Shown: positions 35,932-46,954 of the stretch, piece after piece
How the letters are laid out: each line of letters starts with the position of its first letter
How positions within the stretch are numbered: position 1 is the first letter of the stretch
Assembly: GCA_019671005.1 (NCBI GenBank)
Contig: CM033719.1
Coordinates: 24,850,750-24,914,749, forward strand
DNA: 64,000 nt
DNA from: Hibiscus mutabilis
Taxonomy: Eukaryota; Streptophyta; Magnoliopsida; Malvales; Malvaceae
Direction: 5' to 3'
Translations under genes and position numbers: made by a program
Notes under the pieces: model-generated
What the model was told of the DNA's origin: nothing
What the model saw: the letters and a program-made list of their open reading frames with translations, nothing else
Databases searched by the model: none

Positions 35932-36456
35932 TTCTATTTTTAATTAAACCCCTTTGATATAAAAATAAAACAATAAATTAAAATGGTTAAGACTTTTTAT
36001 ATAATAACAAGTTGAAATCTGTGTCATAGTTCAGTTTTCTAAAATGCACCCACCACCGTGAGTGGTTTTTTATTATGGTTTAAATTTAATACACATATTA
36101 TAAAATAAATTTTATATAAGTATGTTTATTTATATTATAGATTAAAATTAAACTTAAATCTTAAAAAACTAAACCTCAAACTTTAAACTCTAAACTTTAA
36201 ATTTTAAACTTTACGACCTAAACTCCTAAATTTTAAACCCCAAATTAAGCTCTTAACTCTTAAAACTAAAAAGTTTGTATAAACTTTGTCTATTGAAGTT
36301 TTTCTTTATTTTTTATTTAATTATTTATCAGGTGACGAATCTCTTTTTTTTTTAATTGCTATATGCAATTTTGAATTTACCAAAATACCCAATTTGACAT
36401 TTCCCGGCCCGATATAAAATCCCAAAACAATTCGCTCATTTTCTGTGAACCGTTTA
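35932..36456. other. Upstream region of the 4CL-like pseudogene
   Basis: No gene. The stretch 36130-36265 is a degenerate 7-8 base repeat of the type TTTAAAC/CTAAACT, vaguely telomere-like. A GATATAAAATCC element at about 36410 is a plausible TATA box of the former gene, about 45 bases before its ATG. Retained upstream sequence indicates DNA-level duplication rather than retroposition. Confidence 0.45.
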
Positions 36457-39284
36457 ATGGATCCGAAAACCGGATTTTGTCACCAAACCCGAGCGTACAG
36501 CAGCCTTTGACCGCCCATCCCTTTGCCACCAATCAATCAACCGCTTTCCCTCGCCGAATATTGTCTCTCCGTTTTCCACCGCACCTCCGCCGATGGCGCC
36601 ACCACCTTCGTCGTCAACCAACCACCGGCGAAACCTTATCTTACTCTCAATTCGTTTCTCGGGTCCGTTCCCTTGCTTACTCCTTAGTCCTTACAACAAC
36701 GTTACTCTCTATGCAAAAACGGTGTCGCTTTTGTTCTCTCGCCGCCTTCGATCCATATCCCTGTGGTTTACTTCGCTTTGTTGTCGTTGGGAATCGTCGT
36801 TTCTCCTGCCAACCCACTCAGTTCCAACTCGGAAATTGCTCAGCAGATCCAACTCTGCAAACCCGTTGTTGCCTTCGCTACTTCAGAAACCTCCCATAAA
36901 ATTCCTTCTCTTAAACGCGGAATTATCCTCATCGACTCGCCCGAGTTCCTCTTGTTGTTAACTCAGTCCAATATGGATAACGATGTCATAAAAGAGTCAA
37001 GGTAGACCAGTCCGACACGGCTGCGATATTGTATTCTTCGGGAACCACCGGGCGAGTCAAGGGTGTGATGATGACTCATCGGAACCTAATCGCAAGGATG
37101 GCGGGGCTCATATCTTCAACACAAGCCAAGGTGAAGGTAACGGGAAGCCGCGGGGATCTGTGACTTTTTTGACGGTGCCTTTGTTCCACGTGTTCGGTTT
37201 CTTTATGTTGTTGGCGGCGGTTTTGACAGCGAACTCGTTGGTTTTGGTGGAGAGGTTTGATTTTGAAGAAATGCTAAGAGCAGTTGAGAAATACAAGGTT
37301 ACAGGCATGCCGGTGTCGCCTCCGCTTGTGTTGGCGTTTGTTAAATCGGTGTTGACTAGTAACTAAGACCTCAACTCGCTTACGCTGCTGGGGTGCGGTG
37401 GCGCTCCGCTCGGCAAGGAGGTTACTGAGCGGTTCAATGAGAAATTCCCCGCAGTTGAACTTCTTCAAGTAAGAAATTATATTTGATACCAGAATTAAAA
37501 AAATTTTACTATACTATATTTTATCTAAACACTCATCCTCTCACTCAATTAATTTTTTTTATTTTTTTTAAAAATATTTGACACCAGAATTTAATTTTTT
37601 TGACTTGGTCCGTTTAATTTACCCACACTAAAATTACTTTGAATGTTAAAATTGGAATGAATACAATCTTGTTTGGGTGAATGTTAATAGGTAACATTGC
37701 TTTTATTGATCTGAAAAAGGGATATGGGTTGACGGAGACGGTGGGCGGAGCAACGAGTGCAATAGGAGCGGAGGAGGCAGCTGGGTACGGATCAGTTGGG
37801 CGGCTTTGTGCAAATAAGGAAGGCAAGATAGTTGATCTTGAAACTGGCGAGCAATGACAAGTATCGAAACTTATTTAATAAATTAAAATATTAGACTTTT
37901 TATGACATTTTATATTGTTCTTTCGTAACTTTATGACAAGTTTTGAAATTTTATTTTTTTACAATATTTTAAGTTATTGGATAAAATTTTGAAATTTATT
38001 TTTTAAATTTCAAAATAAATCACGAAAAATTAACCACATTTTAAATTTTTAGACAAATTTCAAAATTTATCGGTTTTTATCAGCACACCAAACTCATCCA
38101 CTCCCGCTCTTAGTTAATATTTCTCAAACTTCCTCCAAAAAGTTTGGTGCCTATCCAACTGTTTCTTTTTGTTGGAATTCATTTGGTGGCTATGTAGTTG
38201 TTATGATCACAAACTTATATCTCATGGCATACAATAATATTTAGGAAAAACAATATTATTGCTCACTAAATTATTTTTGTTTTCTTGTTTTGGTCACTAA
38301 ATTATTATTTTTGATAAAATCATCATTAACATTATGTTTTTTTTTTAATTTTGGTCATTCGTCGTTAAAAACGTAAAAAAATTGTTTGGTGACCTAAACA
38401 TGAAAGAAGCAATAGATTAGTGACTAAAACATGAAAAAATATTATTATTGACCAAAATGAAAAAAATAGCGTTAGTACCGATTTTACTAAAAATAATAAT
38501 TTAGTGACCAAAACAGAAAAGCAAAAATAATTTAATGACCAATGATGTTGTTTACCCTAATTTTTAACTATATGATTTTGATATATTCTTTTAGTACAAC
38601 TTTTTCTTTGATTTGTTAATTTAGATTTAAATAATTCAAAAAAATGTATATAGGTGTGTCTTACTTGAAAATGGTAATTGAATAATTTATATTTTTTAAA
38701 AAATATAAAATCCTTCAAGGTTTGGTTTTGGAGGCTTCTTTGAAAATAGAAAAAAAAAGATCATACAAGCCTTGTTACTTAATGGTGTGAATGCAGGTTA
38801 TATAGGTGATGAGAAGGCAACTGCAGAAACCTTGGATTCAGAAGGGTGGTTAATAACGGGTGACATTTGTTATTTTGATTCGCAGGGGTTTCTCTACATT
38901 GTCGATAGATTGAAGGAGTTGATAAATACAAAGCATATCAGGTGAATCGATTGTTTTAGAGTATATCTTACTCGGTTTTAGATACGAGTGTTTGATATGA
39001 ATATGTATCCAAATCAAATCACAGGTCTCTCCGGCTAAATTGGAACATTTGCTTCATTCCCATCCCGAGATTGCTGATGCTGCTGTGATTCCGTATGTGT
39101 TCTCTTTTTTTTAGTGACGATGATATTCATGTAGAGTTACAATTCTCACATCGATTTATTAAAATTCGGGGGCAGGTACCCGGATGAAGAAGCAGCGCAG
39201 ATTCCCACGGCATATGTTGTGAGACATACTGGAACTGGAAGTAGCATTACAGAGGCACAGGTCATGAATTTCATTGCAAAATAG
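36457..39284 (+). pseudogene. 4CL-like pseudogene, exons 1-5
   Basis: Homologous to the gene at 25931 with all intron positions kept. Exon 1 is 36457-37468 (MDPKTGFCHQ...), exon 2 starts at 37720, exon 3 is 38797-38941, exon 4 39025-39092 and exon 5 39175-39284. Damage: CGA-to-TGA stop at codon 18 (36508); frameshift near 36625 and further shifts around the P-loop and near 37150; TAA at 37364 where the gene has Tyr; exon 2 cut off near 37850, losing the GELWLRG motif; one base deleted late in exon 3, disrupting the hinge; an extra C at the start of exon 5; and TAG at its last codon. The SSGTTGRVKG P-loop is still readable. Exon 1 is about 80% identical to the gene by eye but exon 3 about 96%. 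Retained introns exclude a processed copy. Confidence 0.92.
38235..38565. mobile_element. MITE-like inverted-repeat element in pseudogene intron 2
   Basis: The two halves are inverted copies: the left arm runs CTCACTAAATTATTTTTG...TTTTGGTCACTAAATTATTATTTTT, and the right arm is its reverse complement, each about 80-100 bases. Outer ends are TTTAGGAAAAAC and GTTTACCCTAA. There is no coding capacity. A clear target-site duplication was not found. Long inverted repeats suggest a Mutator-like MITE. Confidence 0.6.
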
Positions 39285-39411
39285 GTATGTTGCTAAGACA
39301 TAAAAAATATATGTTTATTTTCCTTGTCATATTATGTTTCTTCTTAGGCAAACCCCGGGTTGGTGTGTTTTGGTTATATCTGTTTCCGACCCGAGCTGAG
39401 GATAAGATTGC

Positions 39412-39968
39412 TTTTTAGGGGAAAGTTTAAAAATGGTCACCAAACTATCTTAAAATATCTATTTTGGTCATTTAACTTTTAAATGTTACAAAATGAACAT
39501 TAAATTTATGATTTTATTACAAATGGTCACCCCGTTGTTAATCCTCATTAAGAGGATGATGTGACAGTTAAAAATATTTTATAATAGCCCATGTGATTCT
39601 CCACATTTAAATATTTAATCAATTTAGCTCTAATTAAAAAAATTCAATCAATTTAACCCTCATTATGTACATATTCTAATAATTTGGTCCTATTTTTAAT
39701 TATAATAAGAAAATAATGAGGGAAAATTTATTAATTTTTTTTGAATTAAGATTAAATTGATTAAATGTGTAAATATGGAGGACTGAATGTACTATTATAC
39801 AATTTTCCTGAATTAATACGTCACCCTCTTAACGAAAGTTAATGGTATGATGACCATTTTATAACAAAAATATAAGTTTAATGTCCATTTTCTAACATTT
39901 TAAAGTTAGATGACCAAAATAATATCTTAAAATAGTCCACTCGCCATTTTTAAACTTTACTTTTTATC
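39412..39968. mobile_element. MITE-like element with ~150-bp inverted repeats, pseudogene intron 5
   Basis: The left arm starts AAAGTTTAAAAATGG (39422) and continues with TTTTGGTCATTTAACTTT and AAATGGTCACC. The right arm ends CCATTTTTAAACTTT (39945-39959) and mirrors the left over about 150 bases with moderate divergence. CTTTTTA flanks both sides (39411-39417 and about 39959-39966), a possible target-site duplication. Non-coding and Mutator-MITE-like. Confidence 0.68.
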
Positions 39969-41878
39969 TAGAGGTGGTAAACAAATAGGTTTGGTTCAAG
40001 CTATCTTCGAGTTTTGATTTTTCCGGACACAAACTTTTTTCGAGTTCAGTCTACCTCATGCTCAATTTTTCTCAAACTCAAACCTTTTTGAATTCAGATT
40101 TTTTTTCAAACTCATATTTTCTCGAACCTAGAATCTTTATAATATATAATCATATAAATATTTACATAAAAAATTAATTATTTTATAATAATTAACAAAA
40201 AAAAATTGGATCAATGCCTAATTTGAGCTTGAACATGAAAATCTTTTGGATATGTGGTACTGTTCATATCAATCCAATCCATGAAAAGGTCCAATTTCAA
40301 TATAATTGATTAGGTATATAAATATTTATTTTAAAATATTTTTCATATATATATTATATGTGTAAAATATTTATATGCAAATATATCTAAAATACACGTC
40401 TTAAAAATGTTTAAACACAAATATAATTATAAAAAATAAAAATAGTTAAATTTAATTTTTAATATCAAAATTCTGTACAAATTACTACAAGTTACTCTCA
40501 CAAGGTCATTTCTCTTTCTCAAAAAAAGTATGATAACATGGGTAGTGTCATCTCTTTTATAGTTCAAGATCCTCTTTTTCGATGTATGATTAATATTTTC
40601 ACCTCTTTTTAAGGTATGACGTTTTTTTCTACTCAATCTTGTGACGCACACGTCACAGGCCACCATCATGGATGTTCTTTGTGCCTAACTCATTCATTAA
40701 TGCGCTCAACATGAAATCAGACAATCAAATAGTTGTTTTGATACTGCTTGGTATGAGCTTGTTATCATCTTTTCAAAAAGCCAAAAGACATGTCCTTTAG
40801 GAAGAGGATAATGACCATGTGACATAAACACACATTAGTACATATTGATATTGATATAAACAAATTAAAAAATATTAAAACAACCAAAACATATCAATTT
40901 TTTATAATAATTGGAACCTCGTTAAAATCCCTCATTGTTCGATTATATCTGATGATATAAATCAAACAAGAGCGAGGGAGAAAAGAGTGCCCATGAAACT
41001 TTTATTAATCAATAAAAAATAAAGTCATTACAACCTCCAAAAACATATGAAAATTAAACTTGAGCTATTTACTGGTGTTGATTTCTATAAAAAAAAATGA
41101 TGCATGCTGGATTAAGCTGTTAGTATCGATATGTGCCGAATATATTTTAACAAATACTAACTTATATAAAAGTAATTTTTATATGATAAATAACCAAGAT
41201 GCCCTTTCTAATTTTGTAAGAACCATCTTTTTCTTTTCTAGCTAATTTATGATTAATCACTAGAAATTTAGAATTGTGGTTTTGCTAGTAATAAATAAAT
41301 AAATATTTTTATGAAATATTGAGTTTTAATTAATTGAATGATTTTGAGTTATCCATTTTATATGAGATTTCTAATATCTTGATTGACTAAGAAAATATAG
41401 CTGTTCATACAAATTGTTTTTTAATATTGATTGTATTTATAATCTTAAATTTCTTAAATATTAATTAGACATTTAACAATTTTATCTAGAAATTGTTGCT
41501 GTTAATGTGATTTTTGTTCATCTTGTGCTTAATATATTGCATTTTCATATCCGCAAAAGAAACTTATATTGCTTTTATTTTGTAAAAAAATTACTAGTTG
41601 CATGCTAGCTTCACGAAAAAAATTGTATGTGCTTGAGTTTAAATTTATTTACTCTATATGTTAAACATGTAAAAAAATTATAACCGATAATTGTGAAAAA
41701 TATACAAATGAATTATTAAAAGCTATTTGGGTTTTTTTATTTATAATTTAAATTATTTTATAATAGTCTTACATATAATCATATTATAACTATTGGTCAA
41801 TAGTAGTCATTAGTCTATAGGACTTTTTTTAAACGTTTTGATATTTTAAAATTTGACTTACAATCAAAATTTCATGAC
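39969..41878. other. Insertion-derived AT-rich sequence inside former intron 5
   Basis: No gene. This stretch separates exon 5 from exon 6 of the pseudogene; the corresponding intron in the intact gene is 95 bases. Sequence from TAGAGGTGGTAAAC (39969) onwards is TTCGAG/CTCGAA-rich like a hAT-type subterminal region, but no right end was identified. The rest is AT-rich without recognisable content. Confidence 0.4.
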
Positions 41879-41985
41879 TTACAAGAAAAAACGACGAGTT
41901 GCTTTTATAAATTCAAATACCAAAATCTTCGGCGGGAAAAATCTTGAGGAGAGAACTGGTTAATCATTCTCTATCCGTTGGTTAA
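41879..41985 (+). pseudogene. 4CL-like pseudogene, displaced exon 6
   Basis: From ACAAG through CGACGAGTTG, CTTTTATAAATTC and GAGAACTGGTTAATCATTC, the sequence parallels exon 6 of the intact gene. The frame is shifted in the first part. The last readable part gives ELVNHSLSVG followed by TAA at 41983, so the SKL peroxisomal signal is lost. It lies about 2.6 kb after exon 5, separated by insertions. Confidence 0.87.
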
Positions 41986-42645
41986 AATATGTTCAAATTG
42001 GTAGTTTTGTGTCTTCGACTTACTCAAATATTTCCAAATATCTCTTGGTGTCAAAAATATGCATTTAGTATTGATACTCAATAACTAGTACTGGTACAAC
42101 ATTGACAAATATCGATACTCCGGATTTTAATCTTATTTTCCAAAACACTGAAAGTCATTTTAGTATTGGTATTTCCCTTTAGTATCGATACTCAGTTCTC
42201 GAGTATTAGTACCCAGAGTGTTTTTAATAGCTAGATTTTAAATTAAATGTAGTTATCGATATCCACCTTTAGAATATTGTTATCATTTGTTCAGAACTAC
42301 ATTAAATGAAGGAAAATCACCCTCCAACGGCTCCCGACCTTCTCTAAGGATCATAAACGATTAGAAACTCTATTCGCTCCGTAAAAGCAAGTCAAGAACA
42401 CTTGAAGATGGTTAGACAACATACCCAAACAATAAGATCAAAGAACGGAATACTTTAAAGTTTATTTTATTTGTAAATACACTTGTGAGCTATCTTTGTT
42501 AAATTTGCTCAAGCGTTTATTTTGGTGAGAGCTTTATTTTGCAAACACTTTTCCTAATGAGATTTTTTTGTATTACTCTTTGGGAGAGAGTGTAGACAAG
42601 GTTCTGGAGTATAAACCTTGTGAGAATTATAAGTTTGTAACACTC
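41986..42645. other. Gene-free; LTR-like, with GTATCGATAC-type motifs
   Basis: No gene. Between 42060 and 42290 several ATCGATACTC/AGTATCGATAC-like motifs occur, resembling the arrays in the long LTRs but sparser. The last 200 bases (AGAGCTTTATTTTGC ... GGGAGAGAGTG) read like the end of an LTR or retroelement leader. No boundaries could be fixed. Confidence 0.35.
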
Positions 42646-42953
42646 CGATCCAGATGTCACATTTGGGCCTTAAATCCAAGCCAAAATCCATAATATTTCT
42701 CAAACTTGGTTTAGTCCAACAAGGTATTTCTCAAAACATTTATAACCAATAGTTAAACCATAAATAAATAATTTAAATCGTTATAAAGGAGCTCCACTTT
42801 AATTTAAAATATTTAAACATTTGACTTGATTAATACAATCTCAAATTAAGAATTATAGACTCCACCATGTAAGGTCCTATGAATACATAGCCCACTAAAC
42901 ACAAGTATCGTACTCTAAAAATCACCACGTTGCTAGAATCTCGTACTGATAGT
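42646..42953 (-). mobile_element. LTR end fragment, same family as the solo LTR at 31625
   Basis: On the minus strand this ends GGATCGGAGTGTTACA, like the GGATCGGGGTGTTACA end of the solo LTR. Similar internal phrases (TATTCATAGGACCTTAC, GGAGCTCC) occur in the same order. It is cut at 42953 where another LTR starts. Confidence 0.68.
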
Positions 42954-43094
42954 TGTAGCGACCTTTTTTCGAATTTGAAAATCACTATGAATGAAAAATA
43001 TAATTTTTGGGTTTTGCCTTTTTGTAATCACTCATTTTTATCTTGAAAATTTTTTATGTTAATTTGCAAAAATTATGAAATTATTAATATTTAT

Positions 43095-43425
43095 TACTAG
43101 TGCATGTATTCATATATTATATTATATTATATTATATTATTATGTCATATGTTTATTATGTGCATGGAGTTATCAATATATGGGTAATGTATGTGTGCGA
43201 TATGTGAGTTCATGTATATTGTACATATTGTGTACGTGCGACTAAGATGTATGTAATGTATGTGTGTGCACATGTATGTATATGTGATTGTATGGATGTG
43301 TGATTTGTATGGGTATGTTAATGTATTATGTATATGTCTGTATGTTTGTATGTGTATATATGTGCACGTATGTGTATGTATGTGCACGTATGTATGATTG
43401 AGTGTGTGTGTGTATATATATGGGG
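43095..43425 (+). repeat. (TTATA)n and TGTATG-rich microsatellite
   Basis: Opens with a short TATTA run (43112-43142), then about 270 bases dominated by TGTATG, TGTGTG and GTGCACGTATG. Minus-strand frames give only His/Thr/Tyr/Ile repeats. Confidence 0.85.
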
Positions 43426-43609
43426 TTGGGCTAAATTAAATACAAATAAATGGATGTATTAAAACCCAACGATCAACAGTCCATTCCAGTGTTATCACAA
43501 AACCAAATATATACATTACAGGGCCCGAACAGGCCAACCCATCAGCCCAAATAACCCTAAACCCTAGTATCTAACTCTGATCTATGCCTCTTTGCGCAGC
43601 CCACCAGGA

Positions 43610-43852
43610 GCCGTTGGATCAAGTTTTGATCTAACGGCCACGATCAAAGGGGAGCGTCCTTCCAGCTAGCTGCGTGAGGACACGTGCGAGTTGCCCATCT
43701 CCCACGCGCGTGTGACAGCCACGCATAAGACCCTTCAGATCACCGTACGCCACGTGTCGCGATCTGGTACAATCCCACTCATTCGAAGATCAAATCAAGG
43801 CCGTCTGTTTCTCTTGCAATCATAGCCGTTGGATCAGATTTGATCCAACGGC
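43610..43852 (+). promoter_or_regulatory. Paired CCGTTGGATC hairpins bracketing G-boxes in the LTR
   Basis: Hairpin 1 (43610-43638) has arms GCCGTTGGATCA and TGATCTAACGGC with one mismatch. Hairpin 2 (43825-43852) has perfect 12-base arms GCCGTTGGATCA/TGATCCAACGGC around GATT. Between them are two CACGTG elements, at 43681 and 43751. The solo LTR at 13660-16771 has the same arrangement with decayed arms. A promoter role is inference from the G-boxes and the position in the LTR. Confidence 0.65.
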
Positions 43853-46256
43853 CGTGGGCAAATCTGGAAGGATAAACGCCTCCACCATGCCGGCCGTACA
43901 ACCACTCCTACCGGCCCTCCAACCGCTGAAGTCAGAGGCGTGTAAAAAAACACAGAGAAGAAGGGGCGTCAGTACCAATCAAGTAAAAAAAAACATGTGT
44001 ATTATATGTTTTATTACTACCAAACAAATATATATATATATATATATCAAAAGTTGTAAGAAGGGGATTATCAGTTACCAGTTCTAGAAATACAAAAACA
44101 CAAAAAAACCAAGTTTCAGTGGTAATCTTTCCCTCTCTTCCTCTATCTCATGCATGCATATGAAACAATGAAAAATCAAAATAAAAAGTGAGTCAAGTAT
44201 ACCTGAATCCAAAAAGCCGTCGTTGGCCGGCGATAAGCCCTAAAAAAGGGGTGAGCCTTGTCTTTTGTTTCGAAATAATAGTAAGGGTTTTGTCTTTCTT
44301 TTAGTTTCAAAACAAAAAAGAGGTCTTTGTTTTGGGGTTGTTGTTAAACCGCTACGGTCCGGGACGACTTGAGGTGGCCGTACAGCTGAACCTCGCCTGA
44401 GACCGGCTGAGTGCGGCGGTTCAGGTTTTTTTGGGGGGCAATGTTCTTTGAAAAATGAGAGAATGAGAGTTTTAATTTTAAGGGTTAAAAAAGTGAGGAA
44501 AAGGAGAATTGATAACCAGGTATGCGTTTATATAGATGAATAATAATAAAAATTCAGTTTAATCCCCTCATAAATCCCCCCGCATTTTGGTTATTTTCAA
44601 ACTGGACATGCCCCTTGGTATAACTACAGTTCCAGTCCCCTTATCTTTATGTTTTCTTTCAATTTGACCCCTGAATTAAATGGAATTTGAGCCCAAATGG
44701 TAAAATTACACACTTGAACATTCTGTGTTTTCATTTCTTCCACTTTAAGCTTGTCGCATGGGTAAATTATTCTAAAGGTCCTTTTTTGTTTTGTCCAGTT
44801 CTCGATTTAGTCCTTAAATGTGCATTTTGTTTATTTAATTTCAGTTTTTTTGTTTTTCTCTAGATTCCATTTCAGTCCCCTTTCATGTTAAATATTCGTG
44901 TCATTTAACCTTTCTTTATGCTCTCAACATGTTTATTTTGATCATGTTATTCATGTATGTGTTTCTTTTCTTTTCTTTTTACCTGTTTATTTACGCTTTT
45001 CGGTATATTGTATCTTGTTTTTTATTGTCTCTTTATTTATTTATTTCATGTTTCTATGTTTTGTAACGCATGTTTAGTTTATGATCTTATGCTCTTGGTT
45101 TTCATTCATTCTTCCGTATCTAACATGCTTGTTGTAGTCTATTTGTGTATGGTATATGTTTACATGTCAACGTGAGTTTTGTGGTAGTATGATGTTTTAT
45201 GTTTAGGTTATATGTTAGTATGATGTTTTTTTGGTATGTCTAATGTCATTATATTTTTATTTATGTATATATGTTGCACCGTATTTTACGTATTAAGTGT
45301 TAATCTTTTTATGCTAACATGTTGCTTTGTTTTGTTATTTTAGTATCATGTCATATCTATGCCATGCATATTTTGTTTTTAATATGTTGCTAATTTGATG
45401 TTAAAGTACGATAGTTAATTGAATCTTTTATGTGCTTATTTTGTTTTGTATAAAATTATCGTGTATGAATTCTAGTTTTTTTTATATGTTTTGATGGTTT
45501 TGTTTGCAATGTCATCATGACTATGTTTAATGCTTTGTTGTATCTTCGTCTATTCGTTTTATTAGTGTCGTATCATGTTATACGTATGTCGACCATGTAT
45601 TATAGTTGTGGTTCGTGTTGATGTGTTCAAGCATGTTAGATTTAATTGTTTAGTTTTAGAATCATGTTTTTCTTGATCAAGTTTTGTTTTTTTATGATTG
45701 GTCATTGTTTTTTATTTATTATTATTTTAGTTTATTCTTTAATATTCATATTTTATGTTTTAATATCAAGTCAATGTAATTTGTATGTTTTATATTTTGC
45801 TTTCTTAGATTGCATAACAGAATATAAATTGTCAATGCGGTGCCCTTTTATCCGAGCATAAACGGGGCCAGTATCAGGCGTAGTGATGGTGGTTGGGCGT
45901 TTACTCTCGGATAACGGGGCTTTTAAAATCTACTCGCACTTATAACCAAATTTTAATTTAATCATCATTTTAATCCGGAAAATTTAATATTAATAAAGCG
46001 ATGATTATTAAAGTACCAATTTTGGATGGTGTGGGGGTGCTAATCCTTCCCCATCCGTAACCAAATCCCAAACCCAACATTTTAAAATCTCTGGTTTTAC
46101 GGTGTCTGGTCTACCTAAGTGGCCGGTGGCGACTCCATTTTTAAATAAATTACGTGTTTTTTTTCTAAAAACCCCACAGAAAATATTGTTTTCAAAACAA
46201 AATAAAATATAAATATTTTTTAGTGAACATAAATAAGAAAGGGATATCACTACAGA

Positions 46257-46274
46257 TGGCGACTCCACTGGGGA
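46257..46274 (+). other. Primer-binding site, TGGCGACTCCACTGGGGA
   Basis: Lies two bases after the LTR end. It has the TGG start expected for a tRNA 3'-CCA complement, and it matches what I remember as the tRNA-Arg-type site of Tat/Ogre elements. Confidence 0.65.
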
Positions 46275-46904
46275 AATGATTTTTGTTTTTCAAAAACAAA
46301 TGAGAGTCAAGCTTTTTAAATAATTACCGCTTTACTAATATCAGAAGTTCCGGATTAAAGTGACTATTAAAGTAACATTCGGTTATAATTGCGCGTTTAT
46401 TTTAACGCATTTAAAATTTGGCATATAAACCCGTCTTTCTTAAGTGGTGGGAAAACGCTAATGCTTTCGTGAGGATATTGTTCCTCCGTATGGGCCTAGC
46501 AAGTACCTTCGGGGCTCGAGTACCTTATGCTTTCGTAAGGATATCGTTCCTTCGTATGGGCATAAGCGAATGGGTCCTACTGAATTGAACCCGGTTGAAA
46601 GGATCCAATAATGGGTGATGATCGGGGGCTTTGCTACTCTTAGTAGAGGACAACAAGGACAATTCAGGTACCTCCTAGAACCAACACCGCATGTAGAGAA
46701 CATATAGAAACCCACCCCTTAGAGCCATGCGGATAACCTAAGTGTTTTAGACGGGATGTAAATAGGGTTGTTTTGTTTGTTTACCTTATTTGTTCTTATA
46801 TTTATGTATTTATTGATTTTATCCGGTACTGACTCGTTTTTTTTTTTGCTTTTTGCATACATCATTGCATTTGCATTACATAAAGGTACTGGATCAAGTG
46901 GTTT
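46275..46904 (+). mobile_element. Tat/Ogre-like 5' leader, truncated
   Basis: Untranslated leader after the primer-binding site, with a twofold phrase (ATGCTTTCGTGAGGATATTGTTCCTCCGTATGGG-like at 46460 and 46528) and no gag start before it stops. At 46905 it switches abruptly to a copy of the LTR end, so the body of the element is missing. Confidence 0.55.
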
Positions 46905-46954
46905 TAGAAATATTTTTTAGCGAACATAAATAGAAAGGGATATCGCTACACTTT
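46905..46954 (+). repeat. Second copy of the Tat-like LTR 3' terminus
   Basis: About 48 bases (TTTTTTAGCGAACATAAAT ... GGGATATCGCTACA) match the end of the LTR at 46254. They are joined directly to sequence of an LTR in the opposite orientation. Confidence 0.68.

Larger units (their letters stand above)
42954..46254 (+). mobile_element. Tat/Ogre-like 5' LTR (3.3 kb)
   Basis: Begins TGTAGCGACC and ends GATATCACTACA, followed two bases later by a primer-binding site, so this is a 5' LTR on the plus strand. It contains a TG-rich microsatellite (43095-43425), a GC-rich island with G-boxes and two hairpins (43590-43930), and the conserved LTR block near its end (46040-46135). Frames inside are LTR noise. 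Confidence 0.75.

Noticed and set aside
36457..39284. A second functional 4CL-like gene
   Set aside because: Premature stops at 36508 and 37364, several frameshifts, a truncated exon 2 and a displaced exon 6 without SKL make it a pseudogene.
43145..43387. His/Thr-rich repeat protein
   Set aside because: It is a translation of a TGTATG microsatellite in an LTR.
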